From positions 2,572,501-2,636,500 of the forward strand of contig OZ022502.1 in assembly GCA_963989385.1 (NCBI GenBank): DNA of 64,000 nt, written 5' to 3'. Origin of the DNA: Ctena decussata (lineage: Eukaryota; Mollusca; Bivalvia; Lucinida; Lucinidae). Position numbers and translations under genes: made by a program. Position 1 is the first letter of the stretch; the number at the start of each line of letters is the position of its first letter. Positions 54,514-64,000 of this stretch are shown here, piece after piece. The notes beneath the pieces were generated by a model that did not search any database, had not been told where the DNA came from, and saw nothing but the letters and a program-made list of their open reading frames with translations.

Positions 54514-55008
54514 ATGCAAAGACCAGGAACTGAAACAATCAAAATCCAAATCCAGCCCTCAAACCATAGTTGGAAACAACTAAGATTACAAATAATCAAG
54601 ATACAGAGAACATATGGCCAACCGAGTGAGCAGCTTGTTCCCAAAAGGTGGCCACTCAGCAACCCAAACCGAACCAAAAATAATAATAACATACATAAGG
54701 TAAAACATCACAGAAACTCTGACACCAAAAACAGGCAACAAAGAACCACAACAGAACTACCGCCCTGGAACGGTCAGTAATGAATTACTGGGGGGCTTAA
54801 ATCGATTTTACAGGCCCAACCTCACCCTCAGTTTCTGAAGTGGTACAAAACATTTAGTTGGTTGTTCGGTTCGCATGATAACCTTCTAACTCGTCAATGA
54901 ATCATCACGGTAAACACATAAATCAAATTTCAACACCATGAAGAAGCAAAGACGAGGACTCAACAGATACAACGGGCCGTCTGACAGGTGGAGATCCCTG
55001 TCCTGCCA
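54514..55008 (-). mobile_element. family X, subfamily Y copy (~495 bp), recent
   Basis: Matches 61,967-62,461 over its full length with only about a dozen differences, from 'atgcaaagaccaggaactga' to 'ggtggagatccctg.cctgcca'. The inverted family X core ('cgccctggaacggtcagtaa.gaattactgggg') sits in the middle. An 88-codon frame is open in both copies but lacks any recognisable domain, and the antisense frame is equally open. Confidence 0.8.
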
Positions 55009-55409
55009 AGTAATGAGTAGGCCGCATTAAGCAGGGTTGCAAGAATGAAAACATGCGTTGCTCCCTTTTAAAGTTTACCCATTTACCTTAAATATTGGGA
55101 CAGATTTTCCAAAATGAACAGTGTAGATCAGCTTTAGCCAGATCAGTTTAATCAGGGTCTACGTTATTTATTATTCCACGAGGCATATATTGACTAATCG
55201 GGATAACTAAAATCAGCTCGTCTAAATTTTCGGACATTTAACTAACCTGGTATGGTGTCCTAGTTTATTGGATAACTCGTTTGCTTCCGGAATATTAAAC
55301 TTTAATATTCTAAAATTATTCATGTGTAGCTGGTGTTTACTATCATTTGGTTATTTTATCAAAAGAAAATTTTGTATAATATTTAAAACGGGACGCGTGA
55401 TATTAGAAA

Positions 55410-55458
55410 ATGGCAACAAGTGTGACTAACATGATATTGTTATTTGCCGTTATTGGTG
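55410..55458 (+). CDS. gene C exon 1 (start codon, signal peptide)
   Basis: ATG at 55,410. Encodes MATSVTNMILLFAVIG plus a split codon, then 'gtaaga'. 49 nt, so phase 1, joining exon 2 to give GEVTGSC. A short but plausible signal peptide. Confidence 0.65.
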
Positions 55459-55958
55459 GTAAGATATTTTGTTATGTTTGCTTTTCTATAGCTGCAGGCC
55501 TTTGTGGCCTAATGGATAAAAGCGCTGACTCTGAAACATTAAGTTTGGTCTCTCGCCGCTGTGGGTGCAAGCCTCGGTCGGCGCACATAAGAGAAAGGCC
55601 ATTTTCCGCTTACAGAAGGTCAAGCCATTTTTCCCCTGGGGCTCCATTTTTTGCACATCTTTGCTTAACAAGCGGCTCGACATAAATAAAATATTATTGA
55701 TAAGGCCGTGAAACCCATATAAAATATAGCCTATAGCTGCTTTTGTATAATTATTTAACCATTGAAGACGATGAAAATCTTAGTAATACAAAGTGAGTTA
55801 GTTTCCTGCATACAAGCAGTCTGTGTCAGAATCTATTTTGAACACAACGGCCTACGCATGCAATATGTTAGACTAAAGCCGTCTGTTACCCACCCATTCA
55901 CATCTAGTGGACTCTCCTATCATTATAGATAGATATGTCAATTCGTCGTTATAGGGAT

Positions 55959-55992
<34 letters not shown>

Positions 55993-58900
55993 CGTTTTTT
56001 TTCTTATATAAAAATGCTATATATTTGATGCAAACAGTATAGACTCTTATCTGACCCCGCGTTCTGCGGCGTCTGATCTGGGTCTGCACTAAATGACTAA
56101 TATGTCCTTTTTGGATCATGAGAAATTGCCACAGGAAAAGGAGCAGAAAAACGTGAAAGCACAAAACGTAGATAAAACTCAATTTCAAGTTATGAGCATG
56201 GGCTCAGAAATGCTTCATGAAATTAAGAAATAGTATATGCACATGAAGTACGGGGATATATTTTTTGTAAAAAAATGTGCGACTGTTAGGTATAATGCAT
56301 GTCCTTAGATGTACTGTTCCTCGTTATTGAATTTGGTATGTATGCTATTAAAGATGAGGTGTTTCGTTGTGTCGTTAGCATTTTCCTCGAATCCATATTT
56401 TGTTGCCTAAGGTGGGTTGTGCTTTGTAAATGGGACCGTTCCTTTGTATCTACATTTACATTATGGTACTCACGTAAAGCCGGTTTAAGTGCTCATCCGC
56501 TCCCCCTTCCCTCCACTCTTAGAATATGACCGACTGTTCCAAGGCAATTTTGATATCTCTGTGTTACTGTTTGCTTTGTCCGCTTATCTGTAGTCTTCGA
56601 AAAATCTGTTGTTATGCTTAGGGTCATTTTGTGAACACTTATTTGAGAAAGAGATATTTATACTACATTTTTAGCAAAGAAATACAATGAATTTCCCTTG
56701 ATGAACTGCCAATATAAATATGCTATTTCCCAGGTGTCTGAGAGGATTTATTTCCTCAAGGGAAATAATTCCCTGCAGATATACCTTCTCCATAATATTC
56801 AGAGATTGGTTATTGATGTACGGCCAGATACCGGCTTTTAGAACTACTTTTCAACGTGTACCTTTCGACTGCAGTTGAAGCATAAAACACGCCAGGATTG
56901 TCTTTTATGATATTGAGAACACCACAGACGCTAAATTACGAATGTAAAACCAGTAACAAACTTTGGTGTGTATTACTGGCGTGCTCAACTGAATAATTCT
57001 ATGAATCGTAAGTTTTATGTAGGACTGCATACTCTTTGGTTATAGTATGGTTCTAGTACGAAACGCTCAGTAAACTTCGGTAGCATCTCATCTCAAAGGC
57101 CTGCGGATTTTTCTCTAACTCTGCTGTCAAGGTCCACGATTGACAGGGATACAGAAATATGAAAGTGACAAAGGAGCGCAGCGCATAAGTTTCTCTTCGG
57201 ATCCAAGTTCTCCAGATTAGCTTCAGCTTTGTAAGAGCTGAAGTGGCTTGTGAAGTCCTTGAGAGAACCTTCAGTTTAAAGCCATTACCTGAGACAAGTG
57301 CTCTAAGGTATTTGAATCTTTTTACGGTACCCAGTTTCTTCCCTTTAACCCTGATCTCCCTTTGGATGCCATTTGCGCTGTTTGCCATCAGTTTGGTCTT
57401 CTCAGCACTGATCTCCACCTTATGTCTTGTGCTGGCTTTGCCTAGACTTTCAACTAAGGCTTCTAATTCTTGCTCTTCGTCAGCTAGAGCATCTAGGTCA
57501 TCGGTAAATCGCAGATTGGTAATATTTCTGCCGGCTATGCTAACCTTACGGTCATGTTCCTCCAGAGCACCAGGCATGATCCGTTCGAGAAATGTGTTGA
57601 AGAGGATGGGTGACAAAAGACATCCTTTCCTTTCTCCAACTGTTGTTCTGAACCATTCTCTCATGATCACCAGTAAAGATTATTCACCAGATACATATAG
57701 GGTGTTTTCAATTAGATAGCTAAATGATCACCAGTTTAAGACAGAGCTGCTGATTCGTTTTATCGAGTGTGTCTATCGTGAACTTTTGTCAAATTTTGTG
57801 TGTGTGCTTCTTTCCCTGTTCGTTTTGAGGGTGGAATGTGAGATTTTGTTGTATTAATTCCTGATCATTTTCTATCGTTTTACTTAATAAATAGTCAGTA
57901 ATCATAATGGAGAAGGAAACCAAACATGCTGAAAGATTCAGACTTTGAACATGTAAATGACAAAGTTGAATGACATATACACCAGCACAGGAAATATGCA
58001 ACAGAAGATATACGTTGAATATCACGGGGTTACATTTTCAAAGGTACCCAACGTCTTAGACGTTTTCTGCTAACTCTTATATATGTTAAAAATTTTATTT
58101 TTGCAGAAGTTACCGGCAGTTGTGTTGATAGTGGTGAAGATAACGGTAATATGCTTTTTGATTGCTTAATATATAATTTTAATGCATTTAAGAATAAGAT
58201 TCAGATACGACACTACTGTTCTGAGAAAAGTAAGTACAAGTTTACCTAATGGATTTAACTGAGTGGACTTTCCGAAGGTAAGGTTCGCCTTCTCTTGCCT
58301 GTAACGAAAGAAAAAAAAGAAACAGTATTCTTTTGCTGGCCGTTCCCAGGCGATACTTCTGGTGAGGTTTCTCCATGTTACATGTTGTTATGTTATATGT
58401 TATGTCCGCTTGTCTATGGTCTCTAGCAGTTTGGTCACCTGACGAGCTGTCCATTCTGCTTTCTGTTTATATTTCGTAATTTAAATAATACAAATAGGTA
58501 AAAATAGATGTTCCTGATGTTTTTAGTTAGGGTAGCTGAATGACCACCTGTTTGGGAAAAAGCTGCTCATTCGGTTTACCATGAGTGTCTTTCGTGAACT
58601 TTTGTCGGGTTTTGTGTGTGTGCTTCTTTCCCTTTTAGGTTTCAGAGCGGGACGTGGGATTTGATTGTACTAATTCCTGAACATTTGCTATCTTTTTATT
58701 TTTTACACATTATGTTGCAATGACTAACCCCTAAAATCTTAGACTAAGCGATGTGGTAGTTTGTGAAAACAGCCCTGATAAATAATTTTAAAATAACGTG
58801 CTTCAGAACGATTGCATTTTTTCTTATGAATCTCTTAAGTCAGCGTTCGGGATAATTAGAAAGAGAATATAGGTCTCATAGTGTCATAACCGTACTGTAA

Positions 58901-60134
58901 AATATTTAATTAAAATAGCAATATGATGAGTTTCGTCATAAAAAACATTGCCTTTTAACCTTATAATTGGTTGTTTGGTTGTTTTGGGTTAAACGGCCCT
59001 TTGCAACAGTATACTATATCGAGCCGTCCCCTAGAGAGAGGGAGAAAGTAAAGTGAGGTAGGCGTCCGAATACCTATCCAAACAACCCCTACCTGCACCT
59101 ACCCCAATCACAATTATAGTGCATTGTCCTACAATTATCCAAACTAGTAGAGCGCCCCGGCAAGCTTTGCTGAATATTTTATCACATTATATCAAGAAAA
59201 TATGTTTAGATGCTTCATGATGATTAGCTCTACACTTACCTTTATCCTTCACTTTCTGTATTCATTCACAGCTCCAAGGCATTTCAGTTATCAGGCACTA
59301 ATTAGTTGTAAAATGTTAAAATCATATGTTTGAATTCCATCAAAACCATAATTGCCAAACATACACACAGAGTTTGATAAGGATGACTAATGATCTATGT
59401 TACCTTCTGGAGAAAACTCTGTTTTAGTCATGGTATTTGTCTCTTGCAGTTGTTCCAGTATGCACCGACTGTTCAAAGACGGGGAAAGTTATTGTAATCG
59501 ATACTTCAATGGTGCCAGCTGGTGCGAATGTGATATGTACCTGTCATATTGAAGCCAGAGGGACGCCAACAAATTTTACCATAACTTATAATGGACCTAC
59601 TTATAAACCAAGTCTTATTACATTTGAATTGATGTCATTTAACTTTCCCTGTGAGGTAAACGGATCAGTAAGTGCTGCAGCGCTCAGTGACCTAGATTTC
59701 AGAAAGGGTAATTACGTTGGAAATGTTCCTGATGCAAACCTTAGCATTTCTGCAGGTATGTGGTAAATGTTGATTTATATGTCTTTCGATTTATGAAAAC
59801 TTGTCTCAAGTCATACGCAAACTGCTTCTTGCGCATAAGCGCAGAAGTTTACGAGCATACAGAGTTCGATCTTTTTGTGGCTTGACATCGGAAACTAATA
59901 GTTATGGTACAGAAATGCGCCCGGTATTGCAGGATTGAGTTGCATGGTCAGGGCGGGTACTTATAAACACAGATTTACTCAAAAGCGATTCATAGGGATG
60001 ACACTATCGGGCTATGTCATTTACTCTAGCAATTTAATTAGGGTTCTCAAAAACATCGACTCATCAGGATCCAACATATGCGCACATACACGCACATACA
60101 CACATGCACGCACACAGGCACATGCATAAACGCA

Positions 60135-60173
<39 letters not shown>

Positions 60174-60651
60174 TCACACACACACACACACACGTGAAAT
60201 ATAAGAATAGAGTCAAATCTACCGAAAGTGTTCTTACTTGATAATACAGTTTTTAGATGCCTTGTTTTATTTTAGCATTTTTTCTGATTTATCAGCATTT
60301 ATAACATTTTGACGATTGTTTTAACAAGTGGTGTGTATCTTTTCTGCATCTGAAGCGCTTTTATTTCACTTTTAGAACAAACAAATGCTACAGTTACCGT
60401 GATGTGCCTAAACAAGTCAGAACAGTCCAGTACAACCTCAGTACCGTTATCTGTTACCACGGACAGAACTTTCTCACAGACAAGCCAATCGACCTTGCAC
60501 CTATTGCCTGATGAATCCTCATCAGCAGTTTCGGCCACAAATTCTAAAATTGTAGATTCCCAAACCACCGTTATAATACTCAACACACCTGTAAACGGAG
60601 CAACACTGTCTCAGTCTCAAGAACTCGGATCAAATGAAGGCAATCAGACAG
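55410..60651 (+). CDS. gene C: receptor paralogue, 3' end not found
   Basis: Exons found: 55410-55458, 58107-58145, 59450-59755 and 60376-60651, all phase 1-1 with GT...AG. Predicted so far 223 residues: signal peptide (1-~16), Cys segment (17-29), CUB-like ectodomain (30-131), Ser/Thr stalk (132-223). The ectodomain and stalk are much closer to gene A than to B. No membrane or tail exon was found before 64,000; in gene A those lie 0.4 and 1.3 kb beyond the stalk, in gene B 1.2 and 2.1 kb, so here they are delayed by inserted repeats, outside the window, or lost. The large first intron carries a SINE, a LINE piece and family X copies. Inferred role as for A; the signalling type cannot be told without the tail. 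Confidence 0.72.
55494..55695 (+). repeat. type-3 SINE copy in gene C intron 1
   Basis: Head 'ggcctttgtggcctaatggataaaagcgctgac...ggtgcaagcctcgg' resembles tRNA A and B boxes. 'cttacagaaggtcaagcc' and 'cttaacaagcggctcgacata' match the inverted copies at 27,245 and 33,340. Confidence 0.7.
55959..55990. repeat. poly-T tract
   Basis: About 32 consecutive T in the gene C intron. Confidence 0.9.
56290..56650 (+). repeat. family X copy, diverged
   Basis: 'acgtaaagccggtttaagtgctcatccgctccccc', 'cgactgttccaaggcaatttt' and 'cttatctgtagtcttcgaaaaa' follow the family layout. Confidence 0.55.
57053..57670 (-). pseudogene. non-LTR retrotransposon reverse transcriptase, 3' half (205 codons)
   Basis: Open minus-strand frame with the RT block VGERKGCLLSPILFN (residues 11-25; the family usually has GVRQGC.LSP), the catalytic box FTDDLD (55-60; two Asp kept, usually FADD), then ALADEEQELEALVES, KVEISAEKTKLM and SWTLTAELEKNPQAFEMRCY. 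The N-terminal RT and endonuclease regions are absent. A deletion relative to relatives falls near residues 153-160 and the frame stops at LLSVSY. A 5'-truncated copy, frame open but not functional alone. It lies in gene C intron 1, antisense to the gene. Confidence 0.85.
57690..57890 (+). repeat. family X fragment
   Basis: 'gctgattcgttttatcgagtgtgtctatcgtgaacttttgtc' and 'attaattcctgatcattttctatcgttttactt' follow the 3' part of the family. Confidence 0.65.
58107..58145 (+). CDS. gene C exon 2 (short Cys exon)
   Basis: 39 nt, phase 1-1, after 'tttttgcag' and before 'gtaata'. Encodes EVTGSCVDSGEDN; two residues differ from gene A. The flanking intron is also conserved with A. Confidence 0.75.
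58320..58700 (+). repeat. family X copy
   Basis: 'tgctggccgttcccaggcgatacttctggtgaggtt', 'gaccacctgtttgggaaaaagctgctcattcgg' and 'gggatttgattgtactaattcctgaacatttgc'. Confidence 0.7.
58975..59166 (+). repeat. Rep1 copy
   Basis: 'ttttgggttaaacggccctt', 'tatcgagccgtcccctagagagaggg' and 'tatccaaactagtagagcgcc'. Confidence 0.7.
59450..59755 (+). CDS. gene C exon 3 (ectodomain)
   Basis: 306 nt, phase 1-1, after 'ctcttgcag' and before 'gtatgt'. Encodes VVPVCTDCSKTGKVIVIDTS, an ICTC pair, FTITYNGP, FNFPC and NLSISAG. Five Cys and two N-glycosylation sequons (NFT, NGS). Aligns without large gaps with gene A exon 3. Confidence 0.8.
60076..60193. repeat. compound (CA)n/(TC)n microsatellite
   Basis: Interrupted CA/GCACA repeats, a (TC)n run at ~60,131-60,152, then (CA)n to ~60,193, within a gene C intron. 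Confidence 0.9.
60376..60651 (+). CDS. gene C exon 4 (Ser/Thr-rich stalk)
   Basis: 276 nt, phase 1-1, after 'cttttag' and before 'gtactg'. Starts with an NAT sequon and TVMC, and ends SQSQELGSNEGNQT, nearly the same as gene A exon 4. Confidence 0.77.
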
Positions 60652-61129
60652 GTACTGAGTTTTTTTTTGTTTCATAAACATGCCTGCTTACATGAATAGA
60701 TGATTTTTGAAGCGTCAGATCCATAGGACGCGTGGTATACAACCAACAAACTAAAGAAAATAACATACTCGTTTTTTTATTTCTTTGATGAAATGTACAA
60801 CCACGATCACGCCTAAATCATGAGCTTAAGGATAACTCAATTTTCAAAATGAATCTTACCATTTGATAAAAAATACACTGAAGCGATTTTTAAAAACCTC
60901 CGCCTTTAATTTTCAATATCTCAAAAAGTAATGCAGCTACGTCCACCAAATTTTAAAACCATATATACTCTCTTATTCCTGATTATTTTAATATTTCGAA
61001 GTTTAGTCGTTCAACTGAATCAATCAGGAATAAATGCGTTTTCCTCGTGTCCTTAGTACAGTTACATATCCTTTCGACGGCCGCAGCGTATTTTTTAGTA
61101 GTTGCTGACAATGACTTTTTGTGTGCACC

Positions 61130-61560
61130 GCGGCGGAGGGTGAGGCTGAAGGTTTGGGCCCAGTAAAACTGGTTAAAACCCCCCAGTAGTTATTACTGGC
61201 CGTCCCAAGGCGGTACGTTCGTTGCGGTTGCATTTGTTTTATGTTCGGTGCTGTTTAATTTATTGTGTTCTCATTTTAACCCTTATATAATAAAACATAA
61301 AATAGGTAAAATTAATTGTTAAATGTTTTTCGTATAATTTGCTTAGTCTGTTGTAACCCTTCTGATAGTCTAAATTATTTAGCTCAATAAAGATAACTGA
61401 GTTGCCACCTATTTGGGAAAGAGCTGCTGACTCGGCTTATCACTTGTAATTTATTGTTTGTTGGGATGTCTTTGTCAATCTTTCCCTTTGATGTTGGGGA
61501 TAGGGTTTGGGATCTGATTCAGTCAGTTCCTGAAGTGTAGTTACTCTTTAAATTTGAACT
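61130..61560 (+). repeat. family X copy
   Basis: 'ctggttaaaaccccccagtagttattactggccgtcccaaggcggtacgttcgttgcggtt', 'gagctgctgactcggcttatcacttg' and 'gggatctgattcagtcagttcctgaag'. Its 3' part is an inverted near-identical match to 30,230-30,380. Confidence 0.8.
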
Positions 61561-61966
61561 ACCCTCACAACCTCATTTATTCAGGCATCTTATTAATTTT
61601 GATGTCTCTGTATACCCAGGAGCATGGCCTGACACGCTCTCAGTATCAGTTCTAAAATGCATACTGGGAGGACACTATATGCTTTTAAATGCCGAAAAAC
61701 TTGTAAAAAGTTCACTTCTGAAATTCGGCTTATTACCTTGACTCTTTTTATAGCCATCCTACTAATCTTACCAACCAAGCAGAGCCAAAAGTAAAATATG
61801 GGATAAACGCGCAATATAGAGGAAAATAAGAAGAGAGAGAAAAAGAGAAGAAAAGAGGGAAAGATCTGTAGCAAAATAAAAAGATAATAAGTCCGTTCGC
61901 AACTTTCTAGGTAGGGTGACCCCTGCGCCGTGACCTCTGACGTTATGAGAAAAATAATTTTCAATT

Positions 61967-62461
61967 ATGCAAAGACCAGGAACTGAAACAATCAAAATCC
62001 AAATCCAGCCCTCAAACCATAGATGGAAACAACTAAGATTACAAATAATCAAGATACAAAGAACATATGGCCAACCGAGTGAGCAGCTTGTTTCCAAAAG
62101 GTGGCCACTCAGCAACCCAAACCGAACCAAAAATAATAAGAACATACATAAGGTAAAACATCACAGAAACTCTGACATCAAAAACAGGCAACAGAGAACC
62201 ACAACAGAACTACCGCCCTGGAACGGTCAGTAACGAATTACTGGGGGGCTTAAATCAATTTTACGGGACCAACCTCACCCTCAGTTTCTGAAGTGGTACA
62301 AAACATTTAGTTGGTTGTTCGGTTCGCATGATAACCCTCAAACTCGTCAATGAATCATCACGGTAAACACATAAATCAAATTTCAACACCATGAAGAAGC
62401 AAAGACGAGGACTCAACAGATACAACGGTCCGTCTGACAGGTGGAGATCCCTGGCCTGCCA
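61967..62461 (-). mobile_element. family X, subfamily Y copy, recent
   Basis: Partner of 54,514-55,008 (see there). Only the two flanks differ. Confidence 0.8.
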
Positions 62462-63330
62462 AACAACCCCACTGGAAATCTGAAGCAAAAGAAGGTCACC
62501 AGTTGAGCCCTGGTGGACCAAGCAACAGACAAAAAGGCTCCGGTCCCAACCAACTAAAATATATAGCTTTAGGTCGGGGCCATCATAGAGTCTGACGCCC
62601 GATCCCCCGGTGTGCAATTAAAGAGTGCAGCAAAGCTATCAACCGTGATTGGGTTAATCACTAAGCATGCAGACTGTCGCATAACATTTAAATTATAGCC
62701 AATACGTTTGTGACGTATTATTATTTTTCGGAATTGATCAGAAAAATCAGTCCTACCCTTAATCTTTTTGAATTTGTATACTAAGTCACCATAAAATTCT
62801 GGTTCCGATAGGCCTTGGTGTAAAAGAAAAGCTAAATATGTCTCCTATCGATTGTACTTTCATATGATTTCACTGATCAAGTAAGCAAGTCAAAATTTAG
62901 GGTCAAATATTCTACCCCACCCCCTTTCCCAGCGATTTTCCTGGTACCTCTGGCCGTCAAAAGGACATATTTTAATCACTTCATGTAAACAGTCATCTGA
63001 AGAAACATTTCTCTTACAATATCAATTTGAATTTTAAATGTTTGAAGTAGACCTGTAGCTTAATTTGGTATCCCGTGCTTTAATATCGGAAACAGATGAA
63101 AGTTATTGGGTCAGTAAAATACTGAAATTTCATCAAGTGACGTTGTGAGACACTTTTATGACTTAATCATGACGATTTACAATCTCACAAGACGAACACG
63201 GTTTACATTAAGCTCAAAAATCGCGTAAAAAAGCAAACAGCCTAGATTAAAAAAAACAGAAGTCATGACATTCACTTACGTCGACACCGTCTCAGTAATT
63301 AAGGAATGAATTTCATTTTTCTGAAGTTTA
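62462..63330. other. no gene seen
   Basis: I looked for the missing membrane and tail exons of gene C and found no hydrophobic exon with flanking splice signals in this stretch. Confidence 0.45.
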
Positions 63331-63427
63331 TCGAAGTATAAACTACACTGGGTCGCGTGCAAGGTAAGTGAACCCCGAAGGGGTTCATGTAAACTTTGCT
63401 AGCGACCCAATGTAGTTTAAACTTCGA
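63331..63427. repeat. 97 bp hairpin repeat
   Basis: 'tcgaagtataaactacactgggtcgc' pairs with 'gcgacccaatgtagtttaaacttcga', with the perfect palindrome 'aaccccgaaggggtt' near the centre. Similar text ('cgatgtagttattgaagtata') recurs at ~63,671-63,691. Confidence 0.8.
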
Positions 63428-63829
63428 TTAACACCAGGAAAATTAAGGTAATTATTTATATTTACGTTCTTTTCTATCTATTCATTGACCAAAAATCTGC
63501 GTTAGAGGCTGCAGTTGAAGCAGAAAAACATTTATACGAAGTTTTTCTACTGAAAGCGGAACAGCGTCAACGATGTAACAACGACGTCAGAACGTCGCCT
63601 ACGTCCAATCAGATTGGAAAACCATGCTTTATTTTGACGTCACTGAACGCCGTGTAACGTCGCGTGAACCGATGTAGTTATTGAAGTATAAAGAACATTA
63701 CATTCCAATGGTTTACCATGGGGCTTTTCAATACATGCACTGAGAATGTAGATATTAGGTTTTGTGCGACATCGTCGACTGCAGTATATTTATAAACCCA
63801 ACGTTGATGACGTACAAATATTTAGACAG

Positions 63830-64000
63830 TTGTTTAACGTCCACGGTAAACAGCTTTGGACATGTCGGGACGGCCGGTTAACCTATCCACACTATTCCTG
63901 GGCAGGCTTCAACTGTGCCCTTCTTGAATCAGCGGAAGGAGAAATGAAAGTAAATGGCCAGACCGGGTATCGAACCCAGGCCTTCTGGCTTATAAGGTTA
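63830..64000 (-). repeat. SINE-like copy cut by the window end
   Basis: 'gtttaacgtcc...' body on the left and 'gaccgggtatcgaacccaggcc', an inverted B-box-like sequence, on the right. The head continues past 64,000. Confidence 0.5.

Noticed and set aside
54516..54780. Conserved 88-codon protein shared with 61,967-62,233
   Set aside because: Conservation follows from two recent repeat copies; the antisense frame is equally open and no domain is seen.
1..64000. CRISPR array, operon, bacterial promoter or terminator signals
   Set aside because: Split genes, SINEs and LINEs show eukaryotic nuclear DNA; the tandem repeats are satellites without spacer-repeat structure.

Overview
The window is eukaryotic nuclear DNA. 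It is AT-rich, its genes are split by introns with GT...AG junctions, and interspersed and tandem repeats dominate. Several repeat styles point to a lophotrochozoan, most likely a bivalve mollusc: tRNA-headed SINEs, arrays of ~145-157 bp units next to TCCGTCCG/GGACGGAC tracts (the style of molluscan 'pearl'/Helentron-related elements), palindromic MITEs and non-LTR retrotransposon pieces. The taxon is inferred, not shown.

The recognisable gene content is one family of single-pass membrane receptors, four tandem members on the + strand. In order: gene A (exons 8,307-14,318, signal-peptide exon not found); gene B (25,639-35,520, complete, 6 exons, predicted 460 aa); pseudogene D (about 49,080-53,769, broken by a frameshift, stop codons and a SINE); gene C (55,410-60,651 and beyond, its membrane and tail exons not found before the window ends). 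The plan is shared: signal peptide exon; a 33-39 nt exon with one Cys; a ~102-residue Cys-containing exon that looks like a small beta-sandwich (CUB-like, tentative); a Ser/Thr-rich stalk exon of ~90 residues with an N-glycosylation sequon; a membrane exon; and one long cytoplasmic exon rich in tyrosine motifs. All extracellular introns are phase 1, and the intron after the membrane exon is phase 2. The three intact ectodomain exons have lengths divisible by three, and the summed gene B exons give one open frame of exactly 461 codons.

The tails carry motifs of the immunoreceptor tyrosine type. In B these are three ITIM-like sites, one ITSM-like TTYATV and a YVN site of the Grb2-SH2 type. In A they are a YVN site, one ITIM-like VLYNNL and related YxxV/L sites. 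The simplest reading is a small tandem cluster of inhibitory or switch-type receptors that bind something outside the cell and recruit SH2 proteins inside. Ligand and function are unknown.

The rest is repeat-derived: a tandem array (about 0.98-2.14 kb); SINEs; a dominant interspersed family (here 'family X', more than ten copies); LINE reverse-transcriptase remnants at 18.7-19.15, 46.96-47.25 and 57.05-57.67 kb; a ~440 bp x 4 satellite (42.5-45.3 kb) that holds a SINE and a 1,041 bp TA-flanked non-autonomous transposon; a 589 bp inverted-repeat element at 50.1-50.7 kb; and a 45 bp minisatellite at 39.1-39.4 kb. Some intergenic stretches show nothing I can interpret and are marked so.
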